DNA of 64,000 nt from assembly GCA_900319695.1 (NCBI GenBank), contig ONPN01000007.1, positions 1 to 64,000 on the forward strand, written 5' to 3'. The position numbers and the translations under genes are program-made. The DNA comes from an uncultured Eubacteriales bacterium. GTDB lineage: Bacteria > Bacillota > Clostridia > Oscillospirales > Oscillospiraceae. The notes beneath the pieces were generated by a model. It searched no databases. It was not told the DNA's origin and saw nothing but the letters and a program-made list of their open reading frames with translations. Positions 50,014 through 57,600 of this stretch are shown here, piece by piece. Numbering within the stretch: position 1 is the first letter of the stretch; every line of letters begins with the position of its first letter.

Positions 50014-51435
50014 TTACTTCTTCCCGCTCTGAGCGCGCAGCATGGCTTCCTTCTGCACCTGCAGCTCCTCGATCCGCGCCTTGGAAAGCGGGTACATGAA
50101 GCGCAGCACGACCCACACCAGCAAAAACAGTACCGCCGGGATCATCACGGAGAAGTTATACATGCTCCTGAGCGCTTCGGCGCTGAGTCCCTCGGTTCTG
50201 AGCTCGCTGCCGCTGTAGCCGATGCGCAGCAGCGGGACGTTGATGAGGATGGTGGCGACGGTGGTGCCGAGCTTGCGCATGAAGGAATAGAAGGCGTAGG
50301 AGGTGGCCTCGTCGTTGAGGCCGTAGGTGACCTTGTTGTAGTCGATGGCGTCGGTGGCGAGAACCCAGACCAGCAGGAAGATGAAGGCGGTGCCCACGCC
50401 GGAGGCAAGGCACGCGGCGAGGTACAGCCACACCGGCGTGATGCCGAAGAGGGCCAGCACAAAGAGGGCGATATAGAACACCGCCGCCAGCAGGATGCCG
50501 AGGGAGCAGACCTCGCGCCGGCCGTATTTATTGCCGAGTCTGGAGGCGAAGAACATGATGACCGCGACCGGCAGATACTGGAACACGGTGGGCAGCATGG
50601 TCAGGCCCGGCTTGTTGAAGTAGTGGTGGAAGAGATAGGTATTGTAGCCCTGGCCAAACATCTGCGCCGCGAGAAAGAGCATCGACGCGATGCTGACGGC
50701 CATGAAGGGGCGGCTTTTTAACAGGGTCTTGATGACCTTCGCGGTCTGGCCCTTCTCGCGCGGGGCGGGCTCGGTGTCCACGCGCTCCTTGCTCCACCTG
50801 TAGCAGAGGAAGTAGAAGAGGATACTCAGCGCGGCGATGACGCAGGTGCCGATGAAGACGCGGTTAAAGTCCATGACCTTCCGCCCGTCGGCGAGCTTGA
50901 CATAGCACATCGACGCCAGCACCATCGCGGGCATCGCCCCGAAGGTGGAGCCGATGGAGCGGAACACCGACAACGACGAGCGCTCCCTGTCGTCCGAGGT
51001 GATGACCTGGGCCAGCGACCCGTAGGGGATGTTGATGCAGGTGTAGAGCATGCCGAAGAGGATGTAGCTGAAATAGATCCACGCGACCCGCGCCCCGGAG
51101 GAGAAGCCGCGCACGTCCGCGAACATCAGCACCGCCGCCAGTGCCGTCGGCACGGAGAAGACCTTGATCCAGTGGCGGTAGCGCCCGTCGGGGTATTTCT
51201 TTGCCCCGTCGATGATGCGCCCCCAGATGGGGTCGTTGATCGCGTCCCAGATGCGCGCGATGATGGTCATGACCATGACGCTCAGCACGCTGATTTCCAG
51301 CACGTCGGTGTAGTATTTGTTCAGCACGCTCTGGGTCAGACCGAAGACGAGACAGGAGGCCAGATCGCCCATGGCGTAGCCGATTTTGTCCCTGCCCCTG
51401 ATGCCGCTCGTGCGGGAGATGTAGGAGTTGTCCAT
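50014..51435 (-). CDS. GPH family sugar:cation symporter (MelB-like)
   Basis: A 473-residue, 12-helix transporter of the glycoside-pentoside-hexuronide family. IGYAMGDLASCLVFGLTQSV at the N-terminus and the cation-site region DAINDPIWGRIIDGAKKYPD with YRHWI are characteristic. It imports a sugar or glycoside with sodium or protons. It lies 17 bases after the GH31 gene; in E. coli the GH31 gene yihQ is also beside GPH transporters (YihO/YihP), so both probably act on the same glycoside. Confidence 0.92.
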   Translation of the reverse strand: MDNSYISRTSGIRGRDKIGYAMGDLASCLVFGLTQSVLNKYYTDVLEISVLSVMVMTIIARIWDAINDPIWGRIIDGAKKYPDGRYRHWIKVFSVPTALAAVLMFADVRGFSSGARVAWIYFSYILFGMLYTCINIPYGSLAQVITSDDRERSSLSVFRSIGSTFGAMPAMVLASMCYVKLADGRKVMDFNRVFIGTCVIAALSILFYFLCYRWSKERVDTEPAPREKGQTAKVIKTLLKSRPFMAVSIASMLFLAAQMFGQGYNTYLFHHYFNKPGLTMLPTVFQYLPVAVIMFFASRLGNKYGRREVCSLGILLAAVFYIALFVLALFGITPVWLYLAACLASGVGTAFIFLLVWVLATDAIDYNKVTYGLNDEATSYAFYSFMRKLGTTVATILINVPLLRIGYSGSELRTEGLSAEALRSMYNFSVMIPAVLFLLVWVVLRFMYPLSKARIEELQVQKEAMLRAQSGKK

Positions 51436-51452
51436 ATCACTTTACCTCTCTT

Positions 51453-53516
51453 TTATCTGATCTCCGCTAAACTTTCAAACAGGCCCGCGTGTTCGCCGTT
51501 CTTCCGGTAAAACACCGGGATATGGCCGAGCGGCGCGTCGACGACAGTCCGGCGCCCGCCTTTGTATTCTCTCCCGCTCCACAGGTGAATCCACTCTCCC
51601 TCCGGGAGATAGACGCGCCTGCGCTTCGCGCCCTTTTTGATCACGGGGCAGACAAACAGCTCGTCCCCCAAAAAGTAGGCGTAGGGATCGCGGCTGTCCT
51701 CAAAATCCTCCGCCGTCCAGAAGTCGGGGCGGATGGCGGGGATGCCCCGGCCTGCGTCCTTCGCAAGCCGCGCGAGATAGGGCGCGAGGGCCGCGTGGAT
51801 CTTCGTGAGTCTGACCGTGTGCTCTTTGACCTCCGGCGCGTCAAACTGGGCGTTTGCCCAGGGACGTATCGACTCGTGGCTGCGCATCAGCAGCGAGAAG
51901 GCCCCCATCTCCATCCAGCGGGTGAAGAGCTCCCCGTCCCGCTTCATTTTTCCGAAGGAGAAAAAGCCGCCCACGTCGCAGTGCATCATGGTGACGCCCG
52001 AAAAGCCGAGTGAAAAGCTCGCGGGCATGACGCAGGGCAGACCGTAGTCCTTTGTAAAGTCCGTGTGCTGGTCGCCGTTCCACATCATGGGGGCGTAGCT
52101 CTGTATGCCGAGATAGCCAGAGCGCGTGAAGAACAGCACATCCTTCGCGCCGTATTCCTCGATAGCCTCGCGGTTGATCTTCGCCCACAGCACCGGCCAT
52201 GCGTTGTGGAGCTCGGCGGGGTCGCCGTCGTGGAGCACGCAGTCCACCGGCAGATACTCCCCGAAATCCGCCATCCAGCCGGAGACGCCGAGGTCCAGCA
52301 TGTTTTTCCCGATCAGGGTCTCCTTGATGTAGCGCACGGCCTCGGGGTTTGTGAGGTCGAGCATGCCCGCGTCGAAGGTGGTGGACTTGATGTGATAGAC
52401 GCTGCCGTCCTGTTTTGTGATCAGCCAGCCCTGCTTTTTGCAGTATTGATACTGCTTCCCGCCACGCACCAGGTAGGGGTTGATGTAGGCCAGGAATTTC
52501 ACGCCCCGCGCGTTGAGCTTTTGGATCGCGTCTCTGAGTCCCGGATAGAGCTTTTCGTCGACCTCCCAGTTCCAATAGACCTGTTTGCCCATGACGGTGC
52601 GCTTCTCGCCGGACCAGTCCTGGCTCCATACGCCGCAGATTTTCGCGCCCGCGTCGAGCATGGCAAAGGTCTTGTCAAGCACCGTCTGCGTCCCGCCCTG
52701 TACGCCGAGGATCATGCCCTCCGCGCACCAGTCCGGGAGATATTGCCGGTTCGGGATCTGCCTGGCCAGCAGAAGGGAAAGCCCCTCGTAGCTTGCCGCC
52801 TTTAAAAGCAGCAGGCGCTTCGGGCAGGCGTCAAACTCAAAAAGCAGGCTGTCCTGCGCGGTAAAATCGGAGCGTCCGTCCGCCGTGGTGTCAAAGAGGA
52901 TGAGCCGCCTTTTATCCGTCACGAAGACGGGCATGGGGGCATAGCTGCCGATCTCGCCGGGGCCTTTTTCCCGGTAGAGCCATTTGGGCAGCAGGGCCTT
53001 TTCCAGAATGGTTGAGGCCTTGATATGCTCGGAGACGAAGTTCACGACCGTCTCGCCGCGGAGATTCGTTTTGCGGTACTGCTCGCCGCCGCCGAAAACG
53101 GCCTCGTCCTCCTCCGCGGGGATCTGGAACTCGTAGGCCCAGCCCTTCTCCCCTTCCATCGCAAATTCAATTCCGCCCGCGACCCCTCGCGGCGTCAGGC
53201 GCAGCGCGTGCCCCTCGCCGGTGAAGACGAGCGTCCCGTCGATCTCCTGTGTGAGCGCCGTGAGTGGGACCCGCCCGGTCTCCGTGATCTCAACCTTGAC
53301 CGTGCCCCGATTGGCGGTATAGTTTTTCTCCCGCCGCACAGCCACGGCGAAGGGTTCCTTTTCCGAGCCCGTCAGCAGCGCCTCCGCGCCGAGGGTCAGC
53401 GTCCAGTCTCCGTTTTCCAAACGGGTGATGCGCAAGCCATCGTCCCCTTTCGTTTCTCTGTCATTCCGGGCATAAGCGAAGAATCCTCTTTCCCGAAAAG
53501 ACCGGGAAGCAAACAT
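51453..53516 (-). CDS. GH31 family glycoside hydrolase, YihQ (sulfoquinovosidase)-like
   Basis: A 687-residue alpha-glycosidase. The nucleophile is D417 in GWMADFGEYLP and the acid/base is D482 in MMWNGDQHTDF; both motifs match the YihQ group much better than ordinary alpha-glucosidases. Of the five sulfoquinovose-binding residues of E. coli YihQ as I recall them (Q262, Q288, R301, W304, Y508), Q273, Q299 and W315 are kept, but R301 aligns with Q312 and Y508 with F518. The sulfonate pocket is therefore altered. The ATG at 53516 has GGAGGAGAA directly upstream, though the first codons lie in a repeat-like sequence. Confidence 0.85.
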   Translation of the reverse strand: MFASRSFRERGFFAYARNDRETKGDDGLRITRLENGDWTLTLGAEALLTGSEKEPFAVAVRREKNYTANRGTVKVEITETGRVPLTALTQEIDGTLVFTGEGHALRLTPRGVAGGIEFAMEGEKGWAYEFQIPAEEDEAVFGGGEQYRKTNLRGETVVNFVSEHIKASTILEKALLPKWLYREKGPGEIGSYAPMPVFVTDKRRLILFDTTADGRSDFTAQDSLLFEFDACPKRLLLLKAASYEGLSLLLARQIPNRQYLPDWCAEGMILGVQGGTQTVLDKTFAMLDAGAKICGVWSQDWSGEKRTVMGKQVYWNWEVDEKLYPGLRDAIQKLNARGVKFLAYINPYLVRGGKQYQYCKKQGWLITKQDGSVYHIKSTTFDAGMLDLTNPEAVRYIKETLIGKNMLDLGVSGWMADFGEYLPVDCVLHDGDPAELHNAWPVLWAKINREAIEEYGAKDVLFFTRSGYLGIQSYAPMMWNGDQHTDFTKDYGLPCVMPASFSLGFSGVTMMHCDVGGFFSFGKMKRDGELFTRWMEMGAFSLLMRSHESIRPWANAQFDAPEVKEHTVRLTKIHAALAPYLARLAKDAGRGIPAIRPDFWTAEDFEDSRDPYAYFLGDELFVCPVIKKGAKRRRVYLPEGEWIHLWSGREYKGGRRTVVDAPLGHIPVFYRKNGEHAGLFESLAEIR

Positions 53517-53584
53517 TTCTCCTCCGCGAAGCCGGGACAGCTTTTCTTGATGGTGTCATGATAAAAGAAACATCTTATTTTTTA

Positions 53585-53613
53585 AGTTTACTTCCTCCAT
53601 ATCCTTTTGTCAA
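53585..53613 (-). promoter_or_regulatory. Promoter of the GH31 operon with overlapping palindrome
   Basis: Minus strand TTGACA, 17 bases, TAAACT. The -35 lies in a perfect palindrome TGTCAATTGACA (53608-53619), a candidate operator for a repressor. Confidence 0.65.
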
Positions 53614-53673
53614 TTGACAGAGCGCCCCATCCTGCAACTGATCTTCCATGAAAATTAGACAAAGATTGACGGG

Positions 53674-53802
53674 GCAAAAATGGGAACTTCCGAAAAAGTT
53701 CCCATTTTTGCATGGATTGTACGTGAAGGGGGACTCTCCGTCCCCCTTCACAGATCCCCCTTACAAGACCAACTTGGTTTGCAAGGGTTTGTCTGCAGTC
53801 TG
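53674..53802 (-). repeat. 129-bp structured repeat, family B, copy 2
   Basis: Reverse complement of 34752-34880, same length, about nine differences by eye. The central hairpin here is perfectly paired (TGAAGGGGGA/TCCCCCTTCA), with an A-T pair where the other copy has G-C, which preserves pairing. It lies just downstream of the 82-residue protein gene. Confidence 0.85.
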
Positions 53803-53836
53803 AGGACGGTCACAAAACTGTGGCCGTCCTCCGCTG

Positions 53837-54085
53837 TCAATTGAAATATTCGCTGACGTCGATCCTGTCATTATACTGCTTGCGGACATGGATCAGCAGC
53901 GAACCGTCCTGCTGCTGTGTCTCGTCAAGAATTTGGTATCTTGTCCTGGTGCGCTCCAGGGTTTTCTTGTACTTTTCAAACTCATCGCGGTTTTGATTCT
54001 GAATCGTCTCAAGGCTGAGCCCGAGATCGTCCTTCTGGGAAAACACCAGTGTCTGCAGGATACACGCGCTTTTAATCCGTTTCAT
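53837..54085 (-). CDS. Small protein of unknown function
   Basis: An 82-residue, charged protein (MKRIKSACILQTLVFSQKDD at the start, then NRDEFEKYKKTLERTRTRY and HVRKQYNDRIDVSEYFN). No family recognised. Supported as a gene by a strong AGGAGGTGTG ribosome site nine to ten bases before the ATG. Probably an alpha-helical centre followed by a beta-hairpin. It lies downstream of a CarD-like regulator gene on the same strand, but 308 bases separate them. Confidence 0.6.
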   Translation of the reverse strand: MKRIKSACILQTLVFSQKDDLGLSLETIQNQNRDEFEKYKKTLERTRTRYQILDETQQQDGSLLIHVRKQYNDRIDVSEYFN

Positions 54086-54393
54086 TTCTCACACCTCCTT
54101 CGGCACGATACGTCCGGCAGAACAGATCCGGCCAGTCATGCAGAGAGATGTTCAAGCGGACTTTGCCGACATGCCGGGCTGCCGCCCGGTTCATCGCTGT
54201 GAAAGCACTCTCGTGGCAGCCAACGCTGCATCTGTATGATACAACAATTTCCCGAAAAAATCATGTCATTTTTTTCATCAGGAAAGGAAATAATGGTCTG
54301 TATTTGAATTATGTAAACTATGTCGCTTTTCATATCTTGCTGTTTTGTTGAAAACTCTGTGGAAATTGTTATAAACTTATGTTAACCTTGCAA
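54086..54393. other. Non-coding 308-bp, AT-rich region
   Basis: Between the CarD-like and small-protein genes. Contains a short CCGGGC/GCCCGG hairpin near 54173-54190 and is otherwise AT-rich in its right half (54230-54390). Neither a convincing promoter nor a gene was seen. Confidence 0.5.
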
Positions 54394-54900
54394 CTATTCC
54401 TGTTCTTTCTCTTTTTGTACCGATTTCACGCGGTTTCGGATATAGCTCTGCACCTCGCCATAGGGGATGCCCAGGGCGACAGCCAGTTCGCCGTAGAGCA
54501 GCTTTTCTCCTTCTTTAAAATAGCTCTCATCGGTACTGTTCAGTTTCTTCTTCGCGTTCTGGATCGAGCGCTTTTTCGCATAGATCGACATGACCAGCTC
54601 AAGCAGGTCCTGACACTCCTGTGTGAGAACAGCGGAGCGATAGCTGTCGCTGAGCTCGCGTGTATTACTGGTATTGATCGGCTCGGCCCGCATGGAGGGA
54701 ATCTGGTCAATCAGAGCGTCCGCCTGCTCCCGGGAGATCACCCGACGGACAGGGATTTTCCCGTTCACCGGCGTTTTAATCACACAGTTTTGATAGAGCA
54801 TGCGCAGGCAGTAATAGTCCCGCCCGTCCACCTGTTCGATTTCTTCCACCCGGCAGACGCCCAGGCGCCCGTATACCACATATTCGTTTGGCTGAAACAT
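54394..54900 (-). CDS. CarD family transcriptional regulator
   Basis: A 168-residue protein. The N-terminal RNA-polymerase-interacting Tudor-like domain is recognised by MFQPNEYVVYGRLGVCRVEE and the following YYCLRMLYQNCVIKTPV; the rest is a helical DNA-contacting domain. CarD/CdnL proteins bind the beta subunit and stabilise open complexes at promoters. Members in Clostridia occur in several copies; this one may serve a specific set of genes. AAGGAGTGAAAG precedes the ATG. Confidence 0.9.
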   Translation of the reverse strand: MFQPNEYVVYGRLGVCRVEEIEQVDGRDYYCLRMLYQNCVIKTPVNGKIPVRRVISREQADALIDQIPSMRAEPINTSNTRELSDSYRSAVLTQECQDLLELVMSIYAKKRSIQNAKKKLNSTDESYFKEGEKLLYGELAVALGIPYGEVQSYIRNRVKSVQKEKEQE

Positions 54901-55253
54901 CTTTCACTCCTTAACCACAAAACCGTATTTGTTCCCGGTATGCCTGTCTTTCCGTTTAAAAAAGCGGATTTGGTTTGTTTGCATTACGATTCTTTCATAA
55001 AAGAAACAAGCCATGGGCTGATCAGTATCGTATCGGCACATGGCTTGTATCGTTTCTGTGTTATAGAATTAAAAGTGCGCAGAAAAGTCGGATTAACGCT
55101 TTTACTATTCCTTTCAGCTAAAGAATACATCAAAAAGCTGAAATTGTCAAATGCCATTTTCAGCTGGATCACGCCCGCGAGGAACAGTAAAAATGACAGC
55201 TTCCGGAGAAAGTTCACTTGTTTTTTTGATCCGAAGTGGGCACAGACAGAGTC
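54901..55253. other. Non-coding 353-bp region between carD-like and lysR genes
   Basis: Contains an inverted repeat ACAAGCCATG...CATGGCTTGT (55006-55048) with T-rich sequence beyond it on the minus strand, a likely terminator of the lysR transcript. A 77-codon minus-strand frame (54984-55217) lacks a ribosome site and is not counted as a gene. Confidence 0.55.
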
Positions 55254-56162
55254 TTATTTGACGGCGTTCTTGTCCAATATTTTGCTCACGATCTTGATAA
55301 AGCCATCGGCGTAGCGGGGCAGTTTCTCCCCTTTGCGCCAGCAGGCATAGAGGTGGCGCTTGTTCTCGTAGTCCATCAGCGGGTAGAAAACCCCGCTGCG
55401 CCGGGCATAGTCGTCGACGAATATATCAGACAGGAACATGCACGCCCCCGCCTGCAGGGTCACGCGCTTGGCGACCTCCAGTGAGTCCGTCTCCAGCAAA
55501 ATCTGGGGCTGCATCCCCTTCTCGCGGAAAAGCGCGTCCTGCACCACGCGCACGCTGTGGCCGGGCTTGAGCGAGACGAAGGCGTCCTCCCGGATCATGC
55601 TCAGGGAGATGGGCGTCCCCGGCGGGATCTGATTTGCAATGGAGGAATTTTTTCCTGCGAGGATACCGATGACCTCTTTCTCAATGAGGGTATACGACAG
55701 CTTCGGGCTCACCGATTCGATGGCGGCGAGGGCGAGGTCTATCTCCCCATCCTCCAGCAGCTGCTCAAGATTGGCGCTGCCCTCCTCCCTCAGGTCGATT
55801 GAGACCTTGGGAAACTGCATCACGAACCAGGGCATGGCCACCGGCAGGATCTGCATGGCGCGCTGCACGCTGATGCCGAGACGCAGCAGGCCGCTGTTCT
55901 CCTCGCGGATCTCGCGCAGCTCGTTTTCCAGGCGGTCGTTTGCCGCCAGCATGACGTTTGCCGCCTGCAGGTACTTCTCTCCCGCGTAGGTCAGGCGCAG
56001 CGGCGAGACCGTGCGGTCAAAGAGCGTCACGCCGTATTCGCTCTCCACCTGGCGCACCATCTGGCTGAGCGAGGGCTGGCTGACATAGAGCTTCTTGGCG
56101 GCGGCGGTGATTCCGCCCTCCCGCGAGATGGTGCGGATATAGAGTGCCTGCTTGAGATTCAT
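55254..56162 (-). CDS. LysR family regulator of the citrate operon
   Basis: A 302-residue LysR protein. The N-terminal winged helix-turn-helix is GGITAAAKKLYVSQPSLSQMV (about residues 15-36), followed by a co-inducer domain with two alpha/beta lobes. It is divergent from citDEF with 224 bases between them, the standard layout of a LysR regulator and its target. CTTAT/ATAAG half-sites occur in that gap. GGGAGG lies ahead of the ATG. Citrate as co-inducer is an inference. Confidence 0.92.
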   Translation of the reverse strand: MNLKQALYIRTISREGGITAAAKKLYVSQPSLSQMVRQVESEYGVTLFDRTVSPLRLTYAGEKYLQAANVMLAANDRLENELREIREENSGLLRLGISVQRAMQILPVAMPWFVMQFPKVSIDLREEGSANLEQLLEDGEIDLALAAIESVSPKLSYTLIEKEVIGILAGKNSSIANQIPPGTPISLSMIREDAFVSLKPGHSVRVVQDALFREKGMQPQILLETDSLEVAKRVTLQAGACMFLSDIFVDDYARRSGVFYPLMDYENKRHLYACWRKGEKLPRYADGFIKIVSKILDKNAVK

Positions 56163-56226
56163 AAGCTTTCCTCCCTGTCCCGGCCAATTTTGACGATTCC
56201 GTGAACTTAAATAATATTTTCTCTAT

Positions 56227-56330
56227 ATAAGTATAAAGATTTTCTTATGTTTGTCAAGCGGTATAGTTTTTCCCTTATATCCTATTGCATAAGAAAACAT
56301 TTGCCTACAAGGGGTCTGAAATGATAAAAT
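56227..56330 (+). promoter_or_regulatory. Cit operon control region: LysR boxes and promoter
   Basis: Inverted CTTAT-N10-ATAAG at 56274-56293, and another pair (ATAAG at 56227, CTTAT at 56244) nearer lysR. Promoter TTGCCT (56301-56306) and TAAAAT (56325-56330) with 18-base spacing. AGGAGG lies 14-19 bases before citD. Confidence 0.6.
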
Positions 56331-56386
56331 TTGAACATCGCAAAAGCAACGCCTCAACATTATTTTGCGAGGAGGAATGAGTTGAC

Positions 56387-56689
56387 ATGGAGATTCTGAA
56401 ACCCGCGATGGCGGGGACCCTCGAATCCAGCGACGCCCAGGTCATGGTAGAGCCGGGCGACGACGGGATCGAGCTTACGCTGCAGAGCAGCGTGATGAAT
56501 CAGTACGGTCGTCAGATCAAAGCCACCGTCCTGGAGACGCTGCAGCGCCTCGGCGTGGAAAACGCCCGCGTCGCCGTCGTGGACAAGGGCGCGCTGGACT
56601 GCACGATCAAGGCCCGCGTTGAGTGCGCGGTATTCCGCAGCTGCGGTCAGTCCGCGGCGAACATTCCCTGGGGAGGTGCCGTGAAATGA
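56387..56689 (+). CDS. citD: Citrate lyase acyl carrier protein (gamma subunit)
   Basis: A 100-residue carrier protein. The prosthetic group (phosphoribosyl-dephospho-CoA) is attached at S14 in AMAGTLESSDAQV, at the same place as in Klebsiella CitD. It carries the acetyl group that is exchanged for citrate during cleavage. The ATG is preceded by GAGGAGGAATG. It overlaps citE by four bases (ATGA). Confidence 0.95.
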   Translation: MEILKPAMAGTLESSDAQVMVEPGDDGIELTLQSSVMNQYGRQIKATVLETLQRLGVENARVAVVDKGALDCTIKARVECAVFRSCGQSAANIPWGGAVK

Positions 56690-57600
56690 TTCCTCGTCCC
56701 AGACCCGAGCGCTTCCGCCTGCGCCGCACCATGATGTTCATGAACGCGCAGAAGCCCGGCCTCATCAAGGACGCCTACATCTACGGCTGCGACAGCATCA
56801 TGCTGGACCTTGAGGACGCGGTGGCCGAGAACCAGAAGGACGCCGCCCGCTTCTCCCTGTACCATGCGCTCAAGACCATCGACTACGGCGACACCGAGGT
56901 CATCGTCCGCATCAACGGCCTCGACACCCCCCACTGGCAGGAGGACATCCGTGTCTGCGTGGCGGGCGGGGCCGACGGCATCCGCATCGCCAAGTGCGAG
57001 AGCGCGCAGGACGTGCTGACGGTCGAGAAGGCCGTCGAGGCCGCCGAGGAGGAGTTCGGCGTGGAGAAGGGCCGCACCCTGCTCATGGCCGCGCTCGAAA
57101 GCCCCAAGGGTATCCTCAACGCCTATGAGATCTGCGCCGCCTCCCCCCGCATGTTCGGCGTGGCCATCTCCGGCGGCGACTTCCGCAAGTGCATGCAGAC
57201 CAAGCCCCAGCGCGACGGCGTGGACATGCTCGTCGCCCGCGGCCAGATGCTGATCGCGGCCCGCGCCGCTGGCATCCAGTGCTTCGACACCGTGTTCACC
57301 AACCTGGACGACCAGGAGGGCTTCGAGGCCGAGGTCCAGCAGAACAAGGCCATGGGCTTCGACGGCAAGAGCCTCATCAACCCCAAGCAGATCCGCTATG
57401 TGCACGAGGTCTTCGCTCCGACCGAGAAGGAGATCATCCAGGCCGAGAAGATCGTCCGCGCCTACCGCGAGCAGAGCGCCGCGGGCGTCGGCGTCTTCAC
57501 CGTCGACGGCAAGATGATCGACATCGCCTTCATCCCCGGCGCTGAGAGGACTCTGAAACTGGCCCGCGCCTGCGGACTTTGGGAGGGAGATCTGGTATGA
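56686..57600 (+). CDS. citE: Citrate lyase beta subunit (citryl-ACP lyase)
   Basis: A 304-residue TIM-barrel enzyme cleaving citryl-ACP to acetyl-ACP and oxaloacetate. LRRTMMFMNAQKPGLIKDAY and GCDSIMLDLEDAV are typical; the magnesium ligands lie in LDLEDAV and MAALESPKGI. The ATG at 56686 overlaps the citD stop. The gene overlaps citF by four bases. Confidence 0.96.
   Translation: MIPRPRPERFRLRRTMMFMNAQKPGLIKDAYIYGCDSIMLDLEDAVAENQKDAARFSLYHALKTIDYGDTEVIVRINGLDTPHWQEDIRVCVAGGADGIRIAKCESAQDVLTVEKAVEAAEEEFGVEKGRTLLMAALESPKGILNAYEICAASPRMFGVAISGGDFRKCMQTKPQRDGVDMLVARGQMLIAARAAGIQCFDTVFTNLDDQEGFEAEVQQNKAMGFDGKSLINPKQIRYVHEVFAPTEKEIIQAEKIVRAYREQSAAGVGVFTVDGKMIDIAFIPGAERTLKLARACGLWEGDLV

Larger units (their letters stand above)
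53517..53836. other. Non-coding 320-bp region upstream of GH31
   Basis: Contains the GH31 promoter and operator palindrome and the 129-bp family B repeat copy 2. No gene is seen. Confidence 0.7.

Noticed and set aside
51453..53516. Full sulfoquinovose degradation pathway
   Set aside because: No isomerase, kinase, aldolase or reductase of that pathway lies nearby, and two sulfonate-binding residues are changed.
54984..55217. 77-codon minus-strand frame in the gap before lysR's 3' end
   Set aside because: No ribosome site, no recognisable motif, and it contains the likely lysR terminator hairpin.
54379..55314. 311-codon plus-strand frame across carD-like and the following gap
   Set aside because: Antisense to the CarD-family gene for half its length; no ribosome site and no recognisable family.
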